NCBI RefSeq assembly: GCF_051857545.1
Contig: NZ_JBPZHB010000010.1
Span: 1 to 64,000 of the forward strand
Direction: 5' to 3'
DNA from: Larkinella sp051857545
Lineage (GTDB): Bacteria; Bacteroidota; Bacteroidia; Cytophagales; Spirosomataceae
DNA: 64,000 nt
Shown: positions 31,638 to 40,518 of the stretch, one piece after another
How the letters are laid out: every line of letters begins with the position of its first letter
Numbering within the stretch: position 1 is the stretch's first letter
Program-made: the position numbers and the translations under genes
Notes under the pieces: generated by a model
Told to the model about the DNA's origin: nothing
The model's database searches: none
Seen by the model: the letters and a program-made list of their open reading frames with translations, nothing else

Positions 31638-33380
31638 ATGGATGTTCCACAAATAAAAAAGGCAGCGAAAGTTTACGACGTTGTCATTGTTGGCTCGGGA
31701 GCCGGGGGCGGAATGGCGGCTTATCAGCTTTCCAAAGCGGGTGCCACGGTTTGTTTGCTCGAAGCCGGCGGGTATTTCGACCCGGCTGATCCTAAGTATA
31801 TTAACCAGTTAAAATGGGCGTATGAGTCGCCCCGTCGTGGTGCCGGAACAACGCGTGCGTTTGGTGATTTCGATGCGGCCTGGGGCGGTTGGGAAATTGA
31901 AGGTGAACCATATTCGGCTGTCAAAGGCACCGAATTTCACTGGTTCCGTTCCCGGATGCTGGGTGGTCGGACCAACCACTGGGGCCGGATTTCTCTGCGG
32001 ATGGGTCCCGACGATTTCAAACGAAAAAGCTTGACGGGAATTGGTGAAGACTGGCCACTGAGCTACGAAGACTACGCGCCCTATTATGACAAAGTAGATG
32101 ACCTGATTGGGGTGTTTGGCTCGAAAGAAGGGCTACGGGATGCGCCCGATGGCCGGTTTTTGCCACCCCCCAAACCGCGTCTGCACGAATTGATGATCAA
32201 GAAAGCCGGGAAGAGCATCGGTGTGCCGGTTATTCCCTCGCGGCTTTCGATTCTGACCAAACCCATTCACGACCGGGGCGGCTGTTTCTACTGCGCCCAG
32301 TGTGGCCGGGCCTGTCAGGCTTATGCCGACTTCTCGTCGTCGTCGGTGTTGTGTATTCCGGCGGTGAAAACCGGTCGGGTTACGCTGATCAATGGCGCGA
32401 TGGCCCGTGAGGTGATCACCGATCCGAAAACCGGTCTGGCTACCGGCGTGTCCTACGTCGATGTGCCAACCATGACCGAACAGTCGGTGATGGGCAAAGT
32501 GGTGGTTCTGGCGGCCAGTACCTGCGAAACGGCGCGTTTGCTGCTCAACTCCAAGTCGGCCCGTTTCCAGAACGGACTCGCCAATTCCAGCGGTGTGGTT
32601 GGAAAATACCTCAACGACTCAACGGGTGCTTCACGCGGGGCCTTCATTCCGGCCCTGATGGATCGCAAGCGGTATAACGAAGATGGCGTGGGCGGTGCGC
32701 ACGTCTATTCGCCCTGGTGGCTCGATAACAAGAAACTCGATTTCCCACGCGGCTATCACATCGAATACGGTGGCGGTATGGGCATGCCGATGTATGGTTT
32801 TGGCTTTGGCATGGAAGGCCGGAACAGCATTGTGCCAGGTCGCGATGGCAAGCCAAAAGCAGCCGGTGGCTACGGTGCGGATCTGAAAGACGACTTCCGC
32901 CGGTTCTACGGAGCCAACATCGGGATGGCCGGTCGGGGCGAACCCGTTCCGCTGGAAAGCAACTACTGCGAAATCGACCCGAACACGGTCGATAAATACG
33001 GGATTCCGACGCTGCGTTTCAACTACAAATGGGGCGAAGCCGAGATCAAGCAGGCCAAACACATGCAGGATACCTTCGAGGAAATCATCCATGCGATGGG
33101 CGGTATTGCGCTGGGGAAAAAACCGGGTCCGGAAACCAACTACGGTCTGGAGGCTCCCGGTAAAATTATCCACGAAATCGGCACGGCACGGATGGGGAAC
33201 GACCCGAAAAACTCGGTGCTGAACAAGTATTCGCAGGCGCACGACGTCAAGAATCTGTTCGTGGTCGATGCGGCCGCTTTCCCGTCGCAGGGCGACAAAA
33301 ACGTGACGTGGACGATCCTGGCCAACTCCTGGCGGACTTCCGACTACATCATCGATCAGGTCAAACAAAAGAATATCTAA
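31638..33380 (+). CDS. GMC family oxidoreductase
   Basis: A 580-residue FAD-dependent oxidoreductase (glucose-methanol-choline family). The dinucleotide-binding motif is near the start (VVIVGSGAGGGMAAYQLSKAG). 'GGRTNHWGR' is the family's second FAD-contact motif, and the C-terminal 'FVVDAAAFPSQGDKNVTWTILANSWR' carries the catalytic His/Asn region, with Asn in place of the common His. A cysteine-rich CFYCAQCGRAC at about 216-226 suggests a metal or Fe-S site and fits membrane-bound gluconate/sugar dehydrogenase large subunits. The next gene encodes the matching small subunit. Start at the ATG at 31638; a GTG at 31611 is in frame. Confidence 0.9.
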   Translation: MDVPQIKKAAKVYDVVIVGSGAGGGMAAYQLSKAGATVCLLEAGGYFDPADPKYINQLKWAYESPRRGAGTTRAFGDFDAAWGGWEIEGEPYSAVKGTEFHWFRSRMLGGRTNHWGRISLRMGPDDFKRKSLTGIGEDWPLSYEDYAPYYDKVDDLIGVFGSKEGLRDAPDGRFLPPPKPRLHELMIKKAGKSIGVPVIPSRLSILTKPIHDRGGCFYCAQCGRACQAYADFSSSSVLCIPAVKTGRVTLINGAMAREVITDPKTGLATGVSYVDVPTMTEQSVMGKVVVLAASTCETARLLLNSKSARFQNGLANSSGVVGKYLNDSTGASRGAFIPALMDRKRYNEDGVGGAHVYSPWWLDNKKLDFPRGYHIEYGGGMGMPMYGFGFGMEGRNSIVPGRDGKPKAAGGYGADLKDDFRRFYGANIGMAGRGEPVPLESNYCEIDPNTVDKYGIPTLRFNYKWGEAEIKQAKHMQDTFEEIIHAMGGIALGKKPGPETNYGLEAPGKIIHEIGTARMGNDPKNSVLNKYSQAHDVKNLFVVDAAAFPSQGDKNVTWTILANSWRTSDYIIDQVKQKNI

Positions 33381-33490
33381 TTTATGGTATTCGGTTTACG
33401 GTTTTCAGTTTACGGTTGACTGACGCACACACGAAATGAATGCGTCAGCCAACCGTAAACTGAAAACCGTAAACCGTAAACCCGCATAAA
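33381..33490. repeat. Heptamer-built palindrome, family B (copy 1)
   Basis: Arms 33381-33427 and 33441-33490 pair over about 36 nt with few mismatches, around a 13-nt loop. The arm is a run of 7-bp units of the type CGGTTTN or NAGTTTA. The left arm starts at the first base after the stop codon of the GMC gene and the right arm ends one base before the ATG at 33492. The whole spacer of this operon is thus the element. Confidence 0.88.
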
Positions 33491-33491
33491 T

Positions 33492-34118
33492 ATGAAACGT
33501 AGAGATTCTCTCAAAGCCATAACCCTCAGCAGCCTGGGATTTGCCGGTTTGAATCCGCAGATTTCCGCTGCCGAATCCATCATGCCCCCCGATGTCAAAC
33601 CGGTGAAAATTCCCGGTGGTCGTCAGAAATTTGAAGCGGAGCGTGATGCCAAACTGAATGCCGACAAGTTTTTTACGCCCCACGAACTGAAAACCGTCAC
33701 TGTGTTGGGAGACATCATCATTCCGGCCGATGCCAAATCCGGCAGTGCGTCGCAGGCCGGAACCCCGGCGTTTATTGAGTTTATGATGAAAGACCAGCCG
33801 CAGTGGCAGACGCCGATGCGCGGTGGGCTTCGCTGGCTCGACAACGTGTGTACGAAGCGGTTTGGTAAGAAATTTGCCGATTGTCTTAAAGCCCAGCAAA
33901 TCGAAATCGTGGATGAAATCGCCTATCCGGGTAAAGCCAAGCCGGAAATGTCGCAGGGCGTCGCGTTTTTCAACATGATGCGCGGGTTTGTCGCGACCGG
34001 TTTTTTCACCAGCCAGATGGGCATCAAAGACCTCGGCTACGTCGGCAACACCCCCAACCAGTGGGAAGGTGTTCCAGCCGATGTGTTGAAGCAGTACAAT
34101 TTAAGCTACGACGAATAA
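33492..34118 (+). CDS. Gluconate 2-dehydrogenase subunit 3 family protein
   Basis: A 208-residue exported protein. The leader MKRRDSLKAITLSSLGFAGL is a Tat-type signal, suited to export in complex with a folded flavoprotein. The mature part shows the family pattern 'FFTPHELKTVTVLGDIIIPAD' and a helical C-terminal half. It is the small subunit partner of the GMC oxidoreductase encoded just upstream. Such pairs form periplasmic dehydrogenases that oxidise sugars or sugar acids and pass electrons to a cytochrome. No cytochrome subunit gene is present here. Confidence 0.88.
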   Translation: MKRRDSLKAITLSSLGFAGLNPQISAAESIMPPDVKPVKIPGGRQKFEAERDAKLNADKFFTPHELKTVTVLGDIIIPADAKSGSASQAGTPAFIEFMMKDQPQWQTPMRGGLRWLDNVCTKRFGKKFADCLKAQQIEIVDEIAYPGKAKPEMSQGVAFFNMMRGFVATGFFTSQMGIKDLGYVGNTPNQWEGVPADVLKQYNLSYDE

Positions 34119-34226
34119 AGAGTTAAAAGTTAAGAGTTAAAAGTTAAAAATTGGTCTGATGCTTAACGTTTTAACGCATCAACGTCCCGTTTTAATTTTT
34201 AACTCTTAACTTTTAATTCATAACTT
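34118..34226. repeat. Heptamer-built imperfect palindrome, family C
   Basis: The left arm (34118-34162) consists of 7-bp words GAGTTAA/AAGTTAA and ends in GATGC. The right arm (34176-34226) is its imperfect complement. The loop is 13 nt. It begins at the stop codon of the subunit 3 gene and fills the gap to the next gene (34233). The same words occur as a plain tandem array at 25808-25835. Confidence 0.8.
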
Positions 34227-34232
34227 ACTTTT

Positions 34233-35324
34233 ATGCCTACTCGACGGATTTTTCTGCAACAAACCGGTTTGATTGCTTCTTCACTGGCGTTCTCGCCTTT
34301 GACCATTGCGCAGTCGCCCAAAAAAGACCGCCTGGGAGTAGCACTGGTGGGCCTGGGCTATTACAGCACGGACCTGATCGCGCCAGCCTTGCAACTGACC
34401 AAAAATTGTTACCTGGCCGGCATTGTAACCGGAACTCCCTCGAAAGCCGAGAACTGGGCTAAGAAGTACAACATTCCCGAAAAGAATGTGTACAACTACC
34501 AGAACTTCGATAAGATTGCGGACAACCCCGACATCGACGTGGTGTACGTGATTTTGCCCCCGTCCATGCATCGCGAGTATGTGATCCGGGCGGCCAAAGC
34601 GGGCAAACACGTCTGGGTGGAAAAGCCGATGGCCATGACGGAGAAGGAGTGCCAGGACATGATCAATGCCTGCAAGCAGAACAAACGCTCGCTGGCCGTT
34701 GGCTACCGGCTGCAGCACGAACCGAATACGCAGGAATACATCAAGTTTTTGCGTGACGGCAAAATCGGCAAAATCAAAATGGTGAGTTGTTCGGCGGGGT
34801 ATAACGACAACCGCACCACGCACTGGAAGCAGAAAAAGGAAATGGGCGGGGGCGTGATGTACGACATGGGCGTTTACGTGTTGCAGGGTGCGCGGCTGGC
34901 AACGGGCGAAGAACCGATTTCGGTTACCGCGCAGCAGTATACGACCCGCCCCGAAATTTACAAAAACGGCCTTGACGAAACCACGATGGCTCAACTTGTG
35001 TTCCCGAGCGGGGCGCGGGCGGCTGTTCAGACCAGCTTCGGAATAAACATGAATTTCCTGCACGTGACCGGCGAGAAAGGATTCCTGAAAATGGAACCGT
35101 ATTCGGCCTACAACGGTCAGACGGGTGAAGCATCGGGCGGGGTGAAAATCAAACATCCCTACGACGTTCCCCGCCAGCAGGCCATGCAGATGGACGACGA
35201 TGCCGACGCCATTATGAACAACAAACCGTTGATTGCCCCCGGCGAAGAAGGACTGCGCGACATCCGGATTGTGGAAGCGATTTATCGGGCGGCCAAATCC
35301 GGCCAATCGGTGAAGTTGACCTAG
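34233..35324 (+). CDS. Gfo/Idh/MocA family oxidoreductase, exported
   Basis: A 363-residue NAD(P)-dependent sugar oxidoreductase. The leader MPTRRIFLQQTGLIASSLAF looks like a Tat signal, which is common for Bacteroidota members of this family that carry bound cofactor. The Rossmann start reads LGVALVGLGYYSTDLI. The motif 'WVEKPMAMTEKECQDM' (EKP) is diagnostic, and the C-terminal domain binds the sugar (GGGVMYDMGVYVLQGAR). It follows the GMC and subunit 3 genes in the same direction, so all three may serve one sugar oxidation route. Substrate unknown. Confidence 0.9.
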   Translation: MPTRRIFLQQTGLIASSLAFSPLTIAQSPKKDRLGVALVGLGYYSTDLIAPALQLTKNCYLAGIVTGTPSKAENWAKKYNIPEKNVYNYQNFDKIADNPDIDVVYVILPPSMHREYVIRAAKAGKHVWVEKPMAMTEKECQDMINACKQNKRSLAVGYRLQHEPNTQEYIKFLRDGKIGKIKMVSCSAGYNDNRTTHWKQKKEMGGGVMYDMGVYVLQGARLATGEEPISVTAQQYTTRPEIYKNGLDETTMAQLVFPSGARAAVQTSFGINMNFLHVTGEKGFLKMEPYSAYNGQTGEASGGVKIKHPYDVPRQQAMQMDDDADAIMNNKPLIAPGEEGLRDIRIVEAIYRAAKSGQSVKLT

Positions 35325-35341
35325 TGTAAACCACCCGACCG

Positions 35342-36529
35342 ATGAATCTCGCAAAAGCCGTAACGCATCGTTCCGGGATTCTATTCCTTGTATTCTTTCT
35401 TTTCATTTCCCGCTTTTGCCTTGCCCAGCCGGATCAGTGTACACCCTCGGCGGGTCAGTTTACGGGTTCGCTTCAGATTAGCCCCGGCATTGGTTGCATG
35501 CCTCTGAAAATTACCGCCACGAGCGGCCTCCGAAATGTGACGAACGTTCGGTATGTGTATGATTATCAGGGAGGAGCGGTGAAAGATGCGGATTTGATCC
35601 GGGACTCGGTTTTTACCTATCAAAAGCCCGGACTATTCCGGGTTCTGCAATATTCGGAACAGGACGGACGCCAGCTTCGGGTGTGCGCCATTGTTCAGGT
35701 GTACGACACGCTACCGCCCGAACTGGTGGTAACGGGCTGTCAAACGCGGGTGATGGTCACCATTCCGAAGTCGGCGGAGTATCAATATAACTGGTACCGG
35801 GTCGATTGGGGCGATGGTACACAGGAGCAGCTCGATGGCGCTTCTCCCATGGGCGTTCATACCTACGCCGACGATAACCAGCGGGTAATTTCCGTACGGG
35901 GCGTACATCTCTACGGCAATTGTGGCGGCACAACCCGGGTTTCTTTCCGGCCCGATACGAAAGCCATCACCCCCGTCATCGACAAAGTGCATGCCGTCGG
36001 CGCCAATTCAATCAATCTAACCATTAGCAATCCTGGCGGAAACCGCTTCCGGATTGAACAGCGGTCGCCCGGCGGAACCTACGTCCAAACCAGCCATCGT
36101 TCGGATGCGGTGAATGCAACGGTCCGTTTGGATGCGGACACGACGGTAGCAGTTTGTTTTCGACTCATTCTCGCCGATACCTGCTTACAGGCTGCGCCTT
36201 CTGCGGAAGTGTGTTATACGCCCCCAAAACCGCCAGAACCCGCTCCGGTTCCCGACTCGACGGTGTTCATGCCCGACGCTTTCAGCCCCAACGCCGACGG
36301 CATTAACGACCAATGGCAGCTTCAGGGGCTTTTGAGCGGAAAGGCAACGCTGACGATTTTCAATCGCTGGGGTGAGGTGGTTTTTTTGACGGATGATGCT
36401 CTAACTGGTTGGGATGGTAAGCAACAGGGAAAAACCGTTCCGCCGGGAACCTACTCGTATCGGCTGGATCAGGAAAAGCCGGATGGCAGACGCTTCCAAA
36501 AACGGGGTGTCGTGGTTTTAGTGCCGTAA
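35342..36529 (+). CDS. Secreted protein with T9SS type B (gliding motility-type) sorting domain
   Basis: A 395-residue protein with a signal peptide (FLVFFLFISRFCLAQ). The middle region has PKD/Ig-like beta modules and several cysteines. A C-terminal CHU_C-type domain (about 310-395) shows 'FMPDAFSPNADGINDQW' and 'TIFNRWGEVVF', ending 'GVVVLVP'. That domain directs secretion through the type IX system and anchoring in Bacteroidota. The passenger part is short, and no enzyme domain is visible. It starts 17 bp after the oxidoreductase gene and its 3' end overlaps the convergent flavoprotein gene by 12 bp. Confidence 0.85.
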   Translation: MNLAKAVTHRSGILFLVFFLFISRFCLAQPDQCTPSAGQFTGSLQISPGIGCMPLKITATSGLRNVTNVRYVYDYQGGAVKDADLIRDSVFTYQKPGLFRVLQYSEQDGRQLRVCAIVQVYDTLPPELVVTGCQTRVMVTIPKSAEYQYNWYRVDWGDGTQEQLDGASPMGVHTYADDNQRVISVRGVHLYGNCGGTTRVSFRPDTKAITPVIDKVHAVGANSINLTISNPGGNRFRIEQRSPGGTYVQTSHRSDAVNATVRLDADTTVAVCFRLILADTCLQAAPSAEVCYTPPKPPEPAPVPDSTVFMPDAFSPNADGINDQWQLQGLLSGKATLTIFNRWGEVVFLTDDALTGWDGKQQGKTVPPGTYSYRLDQEKPDGRRFQKRGVVVLVP

Positions 36530-37090
36530 TGATTCCGTTCTTTCCAGACCGATGCTCGTTGGTAAACCGTCTAGACTCGTCAGATTTTTTTCGGTGACGT
36601 AGTCCTGAAGACCTTTCGTGCCAGTTTTTTTAGCCCATTCAAAGTGGATGTCGCGCTCGCCGACGTAATCGAACAAGGGTACGCCAAACCCGCAGGAAGT
36701 TTGCACCAGGTCGATATCGGCCAAAATAAGCTGCCGGGTACTCGGATAAATTGTGAAATTCGGTGCATACATGGCCCATTCGTCTGAACCGGGCAAAACC
36801 GTTCGCCCTTTGCCATACAGCCGCAAAATCAGGGGTGGGCCTTCAAACGAGCAGAACATGATCGTAATGCGACCGTTTTCCAACGTGTGCGCCGAGGTTT
36901 CGTTGCCGCTGCTGATTAGGTCCATGTAGCCCACCTGCTTGTCCGACAATACCTGGAAACAGTCCAGTCCTTTGGGCGAGAGATTGACGCGACCATCGCC
37001 ACGCAGCGGAGCAGTACTGACGAAAAAAATACGTTGTTTTTTGATGAAAGTCTGGTGGGGAGACTTGATGGCATCGTGAAATTTACCCAT
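36518..37090 (-). CDS. Pyridoxamine 5'-phosphate oxidase-like (split-barrel) protein
   Basis: A 190-residue cytoplasmic protein of the FMN-binding split-barrel superfamily. Features are 'FFVSTAPLRGDGRVNLSPKGLD' (first strands and phosphate contact), 'YMDLISSGNETSAHTLENGRITIMFCSFEGPPLILRLYGKG' and a C-terminal helix with 'SCGFGVPLFDY'. This subgroup is annotated as pyridoxamine 5'-phosphate oxidase family but is not PdxH; it probably binds FMN or F420 and reduces an unknown substrate. The gene is convergent with the T9SS cargo gene and overlaps it by 12 bp. Confidence 0.82.
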   Translation of the reverse strand: MGKFHDAIKSPHQTFIKKQRIFFVSTAPLRGDGRVNLSPKGLDCFQVLSDKQVGYMDLISSGNETSAHTLENGRITIMFCSFEGPPLILRLYGKGRTVLPGSDEWAMYAPNFTIYPSTRQLILADIDLVQTSCGFGVPLFDYVGERDIHFEWAKKTGTKGLQDYVTEKNLTSLDGLPTSIGLERTESLRH

Positions 37091-37134
37091 GTAAGTTACT
37101 GAAAATGGTGGAGTGTAAATATACCAAAAAACGG

Positions 37135-39084
37135 TTATTGCCCCGCCTGTTCCAACTGCCGGAGGTTATTCTTCGCTTCTACGTAATCCGGTTTCAGCGC
37201 CACCGCCCGGCGAATGTCTGCAAGGGCACCCGGCCGGTCGCCGAGGTAAAACCGGTCGACACCTCGGTTGTGCAGGGCCGTCGGATCGTTGGGTTTGTAG
37301 CGCAAATACCGTTCATAATCAGACAGTGATTCCTGGTATTGTTTGAGTTGCAGGTACGTAAAACCGCGCGCTGTCAGCACCACCGAATCTTTGCCGGGTG
37401 CCAGCGTCAGGGCTTTGTTGAAATCGCGCAGGGCATCCTGGAAACGGCTGGTTTTGTTGTAGGTTAACCCCCGGTTATAATACACATCGCTCTTGGTCGA
37501 ATCCATCCGGATGGCCTGATTATACATTTCCAGCGCTTTCGGATAGTCATTTTTCAGTCCGTAGGCATTGCCCAGTCCTTCAAAGCAATGATAGCGGTTG
37601 CTGCCGTTCTCCACGGCGGCCTTGAACTGCTGCATGGCTTCGTCTATGCGGTTATTTTTGCCATAATAGTCGCCCAGGCCTTCGCGCATCTGATCGTTAT
37701 CGGGATAATACTGGAGGGCATTGAGCCAGAGGGTTTCGGTGTTTTTCCAGACTTTCACTTGTTGAATCGTTCGGTAAAAACACAAGGCGGTAAACACACC
37801 TAAACCGATGGTGGTCAGTCGGAACCGGGAAGGATTCTGGCCAGTCAGTAAATACAAACCGTAGACTACCAGGAAGATCAGGCCAAAGTAGGAGAGATAG
37901 CTGTACCGGTCGGCCATGATGGCGGCTCCGACGGTCATGAATTGCAATACCAGAAAAATAGTAATCAGGAAAAAACCGATACCAAAAACCACCAGCCGCA
38001 GCCGCTCGGTTTTTGCGGTTAGCAATTGCCAGACGGCGTAACCAACCACCAGCAGAAAAGCTACCGGTCCCAGCCAATGTTGCGGCTCGATGTTCCGGAC
38101 GTTTTCGGGATACGGATAAAAAGCTGACAGACGGAAGGGGGCGACGAATTTAATCAGGTACATCAGAAAACCGTAGCTGCCGTAGACCAGCCAGCGGGCG
38201 GCAAAGGGTTCCTGCCCGACAGCGTCTTTCTTCTCCGCAATCCGAAGCAGCCAGCCGTGGAAATCACCGCCGGCCTGCACGTTGGTTGCCACCAGACCCA
38301 CGAAAACCGCTACCAGCAGAAAGGGGAGTTTTTCAACTAGAACCGCCGGTTTAAACGTCTTTTTAAGAGGCTGATCGCCCGCATTCCAATAGTCGATCAA
38401 CAGCAGCACAAAAGGCAGCACGACCGCCATCGCTTTTGCTATACATGATGCTACAAACAACAAAAACGTTAATAATAACCAGAATCTTGACCCTGAGATC
38501 CGATAGCGGAGGTAGGTCAGACAGGCCGACAGGAAGAAAAAGGTGTAGAGGACATCTTTTCGTTCCGAAACCCAGATGACCGACTCGACGTGCATCGGGT
38601 GAAGCCCCCATAGGGCGGCCACAAATAGCGCAACCCACTGATTTCTATGGCTTAACTGATACGCAAAACCAAAAATCAGGAACGTGTTGAGAAGATGGAT
38701 TGCCGTATTGGTAATAATAAACGACGTGGCTTCCGGACCGAATAAAGCTGAATTGGCGGCCAGTGACAGCATCGTTAACGGATGGTAATTCAGCGCAACC
38801 ACCGACTTTAACAACGTCCGGACGTGATCGGCGGTGGGTTCAAGAACGTACGGATTTCCGAAAACATATTCCGAATCATCCCAGTCCACAAACCCGTTGC
38901 TGAACCCGAAGGCGTAGGCCATAAAAACCGCCAGCAGCAGCAGCGGGAGCCAGAAGTAGATTTGGTAGCCCTTTTTCGTCAGCGCGGGAGGTGCTGGCTG
39001 GGTCGGTTTTAAAGGAGAAGAGGCAGGTATCGCCTGAGGACGCGACGGGTTCGTCCGTTGTCCGTTCGGTTTATTTTTGGCCAT
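37135..39084 (-). CDS. GT-C-like multi-pass membrane protein with TPR domain
   Basis: A 649-residue inner-membrane protein. About ten to twelve transmembrane helices span about 38-430. The first external loop has the acidic motif VDWDDSEYVF, where GT-C glycosyltransferases of the PMT/TMTC type hold their catalytic Asp. The C-terminal 190 residues are TPR repeats (for example 'AIRMDSTKSDVYYNRGLTYNKT' and 'ALHNRGVDRFYLGDRPGALADI'). The plan matches TMTC-like O-mannosyltransferases, but the donor and target are unknown. The Pro-rich N-terminus is cytoplasmic. The ATG at 39084 is preferred over 39129. Confidence 0.82.
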   Translation of the reverse strand: MAKNKPNGQRTNPSRPQAIPASSPLKPTQPAPPALTKKGYQIYFWLPLLLLAVFMAYAFGFSNGFVDWDDSEYVFGNPYVLEPTADHVRTLLKSVVALNYHPLTMLSLAANSALFGPEATSFIITNTAIHLLNTFLIFGFAYQLSHRNQWVALFVAALWGLHPMHVESVIWVSERKDVLYTFFFLSACLTYLRYRISGSRFWLLLTFLLFVASCIAKAMAVVLPFVLLLIDYWNAGDQPLKKTFKPAVLVEKLPFLLVAVFVGLVATNVQAGGDFHGWLLRIAEKKDAVGQEPFAARWLVYGSYGFLMYLIKFVAPFRLSAFYPYPENVRNIEPQHWLGPVAFLLVVGYAVWQLLTAKTERLRLVVFGIGFFLITIFLVLQFMTVGAAIMADRYSYLSYFGLIFLVVYGLYLLTGQNPSRFRLTTIGLGVFTALCFYRTIQQVKVWKNTETLWLNALQYYPDNDQMREGLGDYYGKNNRIDEAMQQFKAAVENGSNRYHCFEGLGNAYGLKNDYPKALEMYNQAIRMDSTKSDVYYNRGLTYNKTSRFQDALRDFNKALTLAPGKDSVVLTARGFTYLQLKQYQESLSDYERYLRYKPNDPTALHNRGVDRFYLGDRPGALADIRRAVALKPDYVEAKNNLRQLEQAGQ

Positions 39085-39130
39085 GGCAGGATGCAGAGTT
39101 CGGATGAAATGCCGCAAAAGGTATACCATA

Positions 39131-39163
39131 AAAAAGCCCCGCCGTTTATCTGGCGGGGCTTTT
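39131..39163 (-). terminator. Rho-independent terminator after the bTHX gene (bidirectional shape)
   Basis: AAAAAGCCCCGCC pairs with GGCGGGGCTTTT around a short loop, giving T-rich tails on both strands. On the minus strand it follows the stop codon of the ribosomal protein gene by 17 bp and precedes the GT-C/TPR gene, so it should separate the two units. Confidence 0.85.
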
Positions 39164-39180
39164 CTGTGGAAAATAGCGGG

Positions 39181-39297
39181 CTATTCCTTGACAACCTTGG
39201 CTATTTTTCCTCGTTGATCCTTCAGTTTAGGGCGTGTTACGCCGTATGAACCGCGCCAGATTTTACCGCGCTTGGTTTTAACATCTCCTTTTCCCAT
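39181..39297 (-). CDS. 30S ribosomal protein bTHX
   Basis: A 38-residue, very basic protein: MGKGDVKTKRGKIWRGSYG, then a tail with PKLKDQRGKIAKVVKE. It matches bTHX (Thx), a small protein wedged in the head of the 30S subunit and first described in Thermus; it is widespread in Bacteroidota. The reading frame runs from the ATG at 39297 to a TAG at 39181-39183. It forms its own unit, with a strong terminator just downstream and about 230 bp of non-coding DNA upstream. Confidence 0.92.
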   Translation of the reverse strand: MGKGDVKTKRGKIWRGSYGVTRPKLKDQRGKIAKVVKE

Positions 39298-39531
39298 GTT
39301 CAAAAATTTACGTGTACAGACTTAAGAGATTATAATTGTCGACGTTCGTCAACAAGAAATCATAGTTAATCATTTAATCGCAATAATCAAAGTACGGAGG
39401 GCTTGAATCCCCTCCATTTGGTCACCAATTGTGGATTCTATTCAGAAGAAGTTTGCCAGTACCAAAAAAATCCAAACATCTGATTCCGGAATCGGGTTAT
39501 TCTGCAAACTAGAACGCAAAAAAAGAAAGGT

Positions 39532-40320
39532 ATGACGAATACAGGAACACCGGTTTCGGGTCAGTCCGGAATCGAACCGGTTGTAAGCGGATCGAGCCGA
39601 ATCAATGTCGGAGAAGAAGAGCGGGTTTGGTCGACTGCCGGAGGAGCTTTGCTCGTAGCGTTTGGTCTGAAAGGGGGCTCGTTAAGCGGGCTTCTGCTGG
39701 CAGCCGCGGGCGGTTATTTGGCCTACCGGGGGTTGTCGGGTCATTGTCCTGTGAGTGAGACTGTGGGTCGAAATACGGCGCAGGGTGAAGCAACGGCGGT
39801 GAAACCCATTGAAATTTCGGCCGGTATGACCATTTATAAGCCCCGTGAAGAGGTGTATCAGTTCTGGCGGAAACTGGAGAATCTGCCCCGGTTTATGTCC
39901 CACCTGAAAGAAGTACGTCAACTGGATTCAACGCATTCCCACTGGATTGCCCAGGCTTCGTCGTCTGGAGGTGCCGTGGCCGAAGCCATTGGAACCCTGG
40001 AATGGGATGCGCAGCTTATCCACGAAACACCCAACGAACGTTTGGTCTGGAAATCCGTAGAAGGGGCCCGGGTCGATAATGCGGGTGAGGTGCGGTTTCG
40101 GGATTCGGCAGACGGTTTTGGAACCGAAATTCTCGCTACCATCCACTACCGGCCACCCGTGGGCCAGATCGGCAGCGCACTGATGAAGCTCTTTAACCCG
40201 ACTTTTTCGCAGATGATTGAAAAAGATCTCTACCGGTTTAAAGAAATTATGGAGAAAGATGATGTAGAAGCCGCGCTGAATCAGCCGACCGAGTTGCCAT
40301 CGGGAAGCGCACAGCTTTGA
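39532..40320 (+). CDS. Membrane-anchored SRPBCC protein with YgaP-like N-terminus
   Basis: A 262-residue protein. The N-terminal segment (about 25-72) has 'NVGEEERVWSTAGGALLVAFGLKGGSLSGLLLAAAGGYLAYRGLSGHCP', the pattern of YgaP-like (DUF2892) membrane hairpins. A SRPBCC/polyketide cyclase-like domain (about 90-240) follows: 'ITIYKPREEVYQFWRKLENLPRFM' and a C-terminal helix. SRPBCC folds bind hydrophobic ligands, and proteins of this layout are often linked to stress or desiccation genes. The 230 bp upstream holds two small inverted repeats (near 39395 and 39483) and no gene. Confidence 0.85.
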   Translation: MTNTGTPVSGQSGIEPVVSGSSRINVGEEERVWSTAGGALLVAFGLKGGSLSGLLLAAAGGYLAYRGLSGHCPVSETVGRNTAQGEATAVKPIEISAGMTIYKPREEVYQFWRKLENLPRFMSHLKEVRQLDSTHSHWIAQASSSGGAVAEAIGTLEWDAQLIHETPNERLVWKSVEGARVDNAGEVRFRDSADGFGTEILATIHYRPPVGQIGSALMKLFNPTFSQMIEKDLYRFKEIMEKDDVEAALNQPTELPSGSAQL

Positions 40321-40353
40321 TTCAACAAATGCCTTGTTCTTTAGTCAAGTAGG

Positions 40354-40446
40354 AATGTTAAATGAAAAATGATGAATGTCAAATGTAAAAGTGTGGACAA
40401 GTGAGCCACTTTTGCATTTGACATTCATCATTTTTCATTTAACATT
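40354..40446. repeat. Heptamer-built palindrome, family A (copy 4)
   Basis: Arms 40354-40392 and 40408-40446 (39 nt each) pair with one mismatch around a 15-nt loop. It shares the cap-plus-five-heptamers plan. It lies between two co-directional genes, 33 bp after a stop codon and 72 bp before the next ATG. Confidence 0.88.
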
Positions 40447-40518
40447 TTTTTAACTATTCAATAGGGGGAAGGCTTCCATTGGCTGTCATAGGGTCGAACA
40501 GTAAATGACAACGACCTG

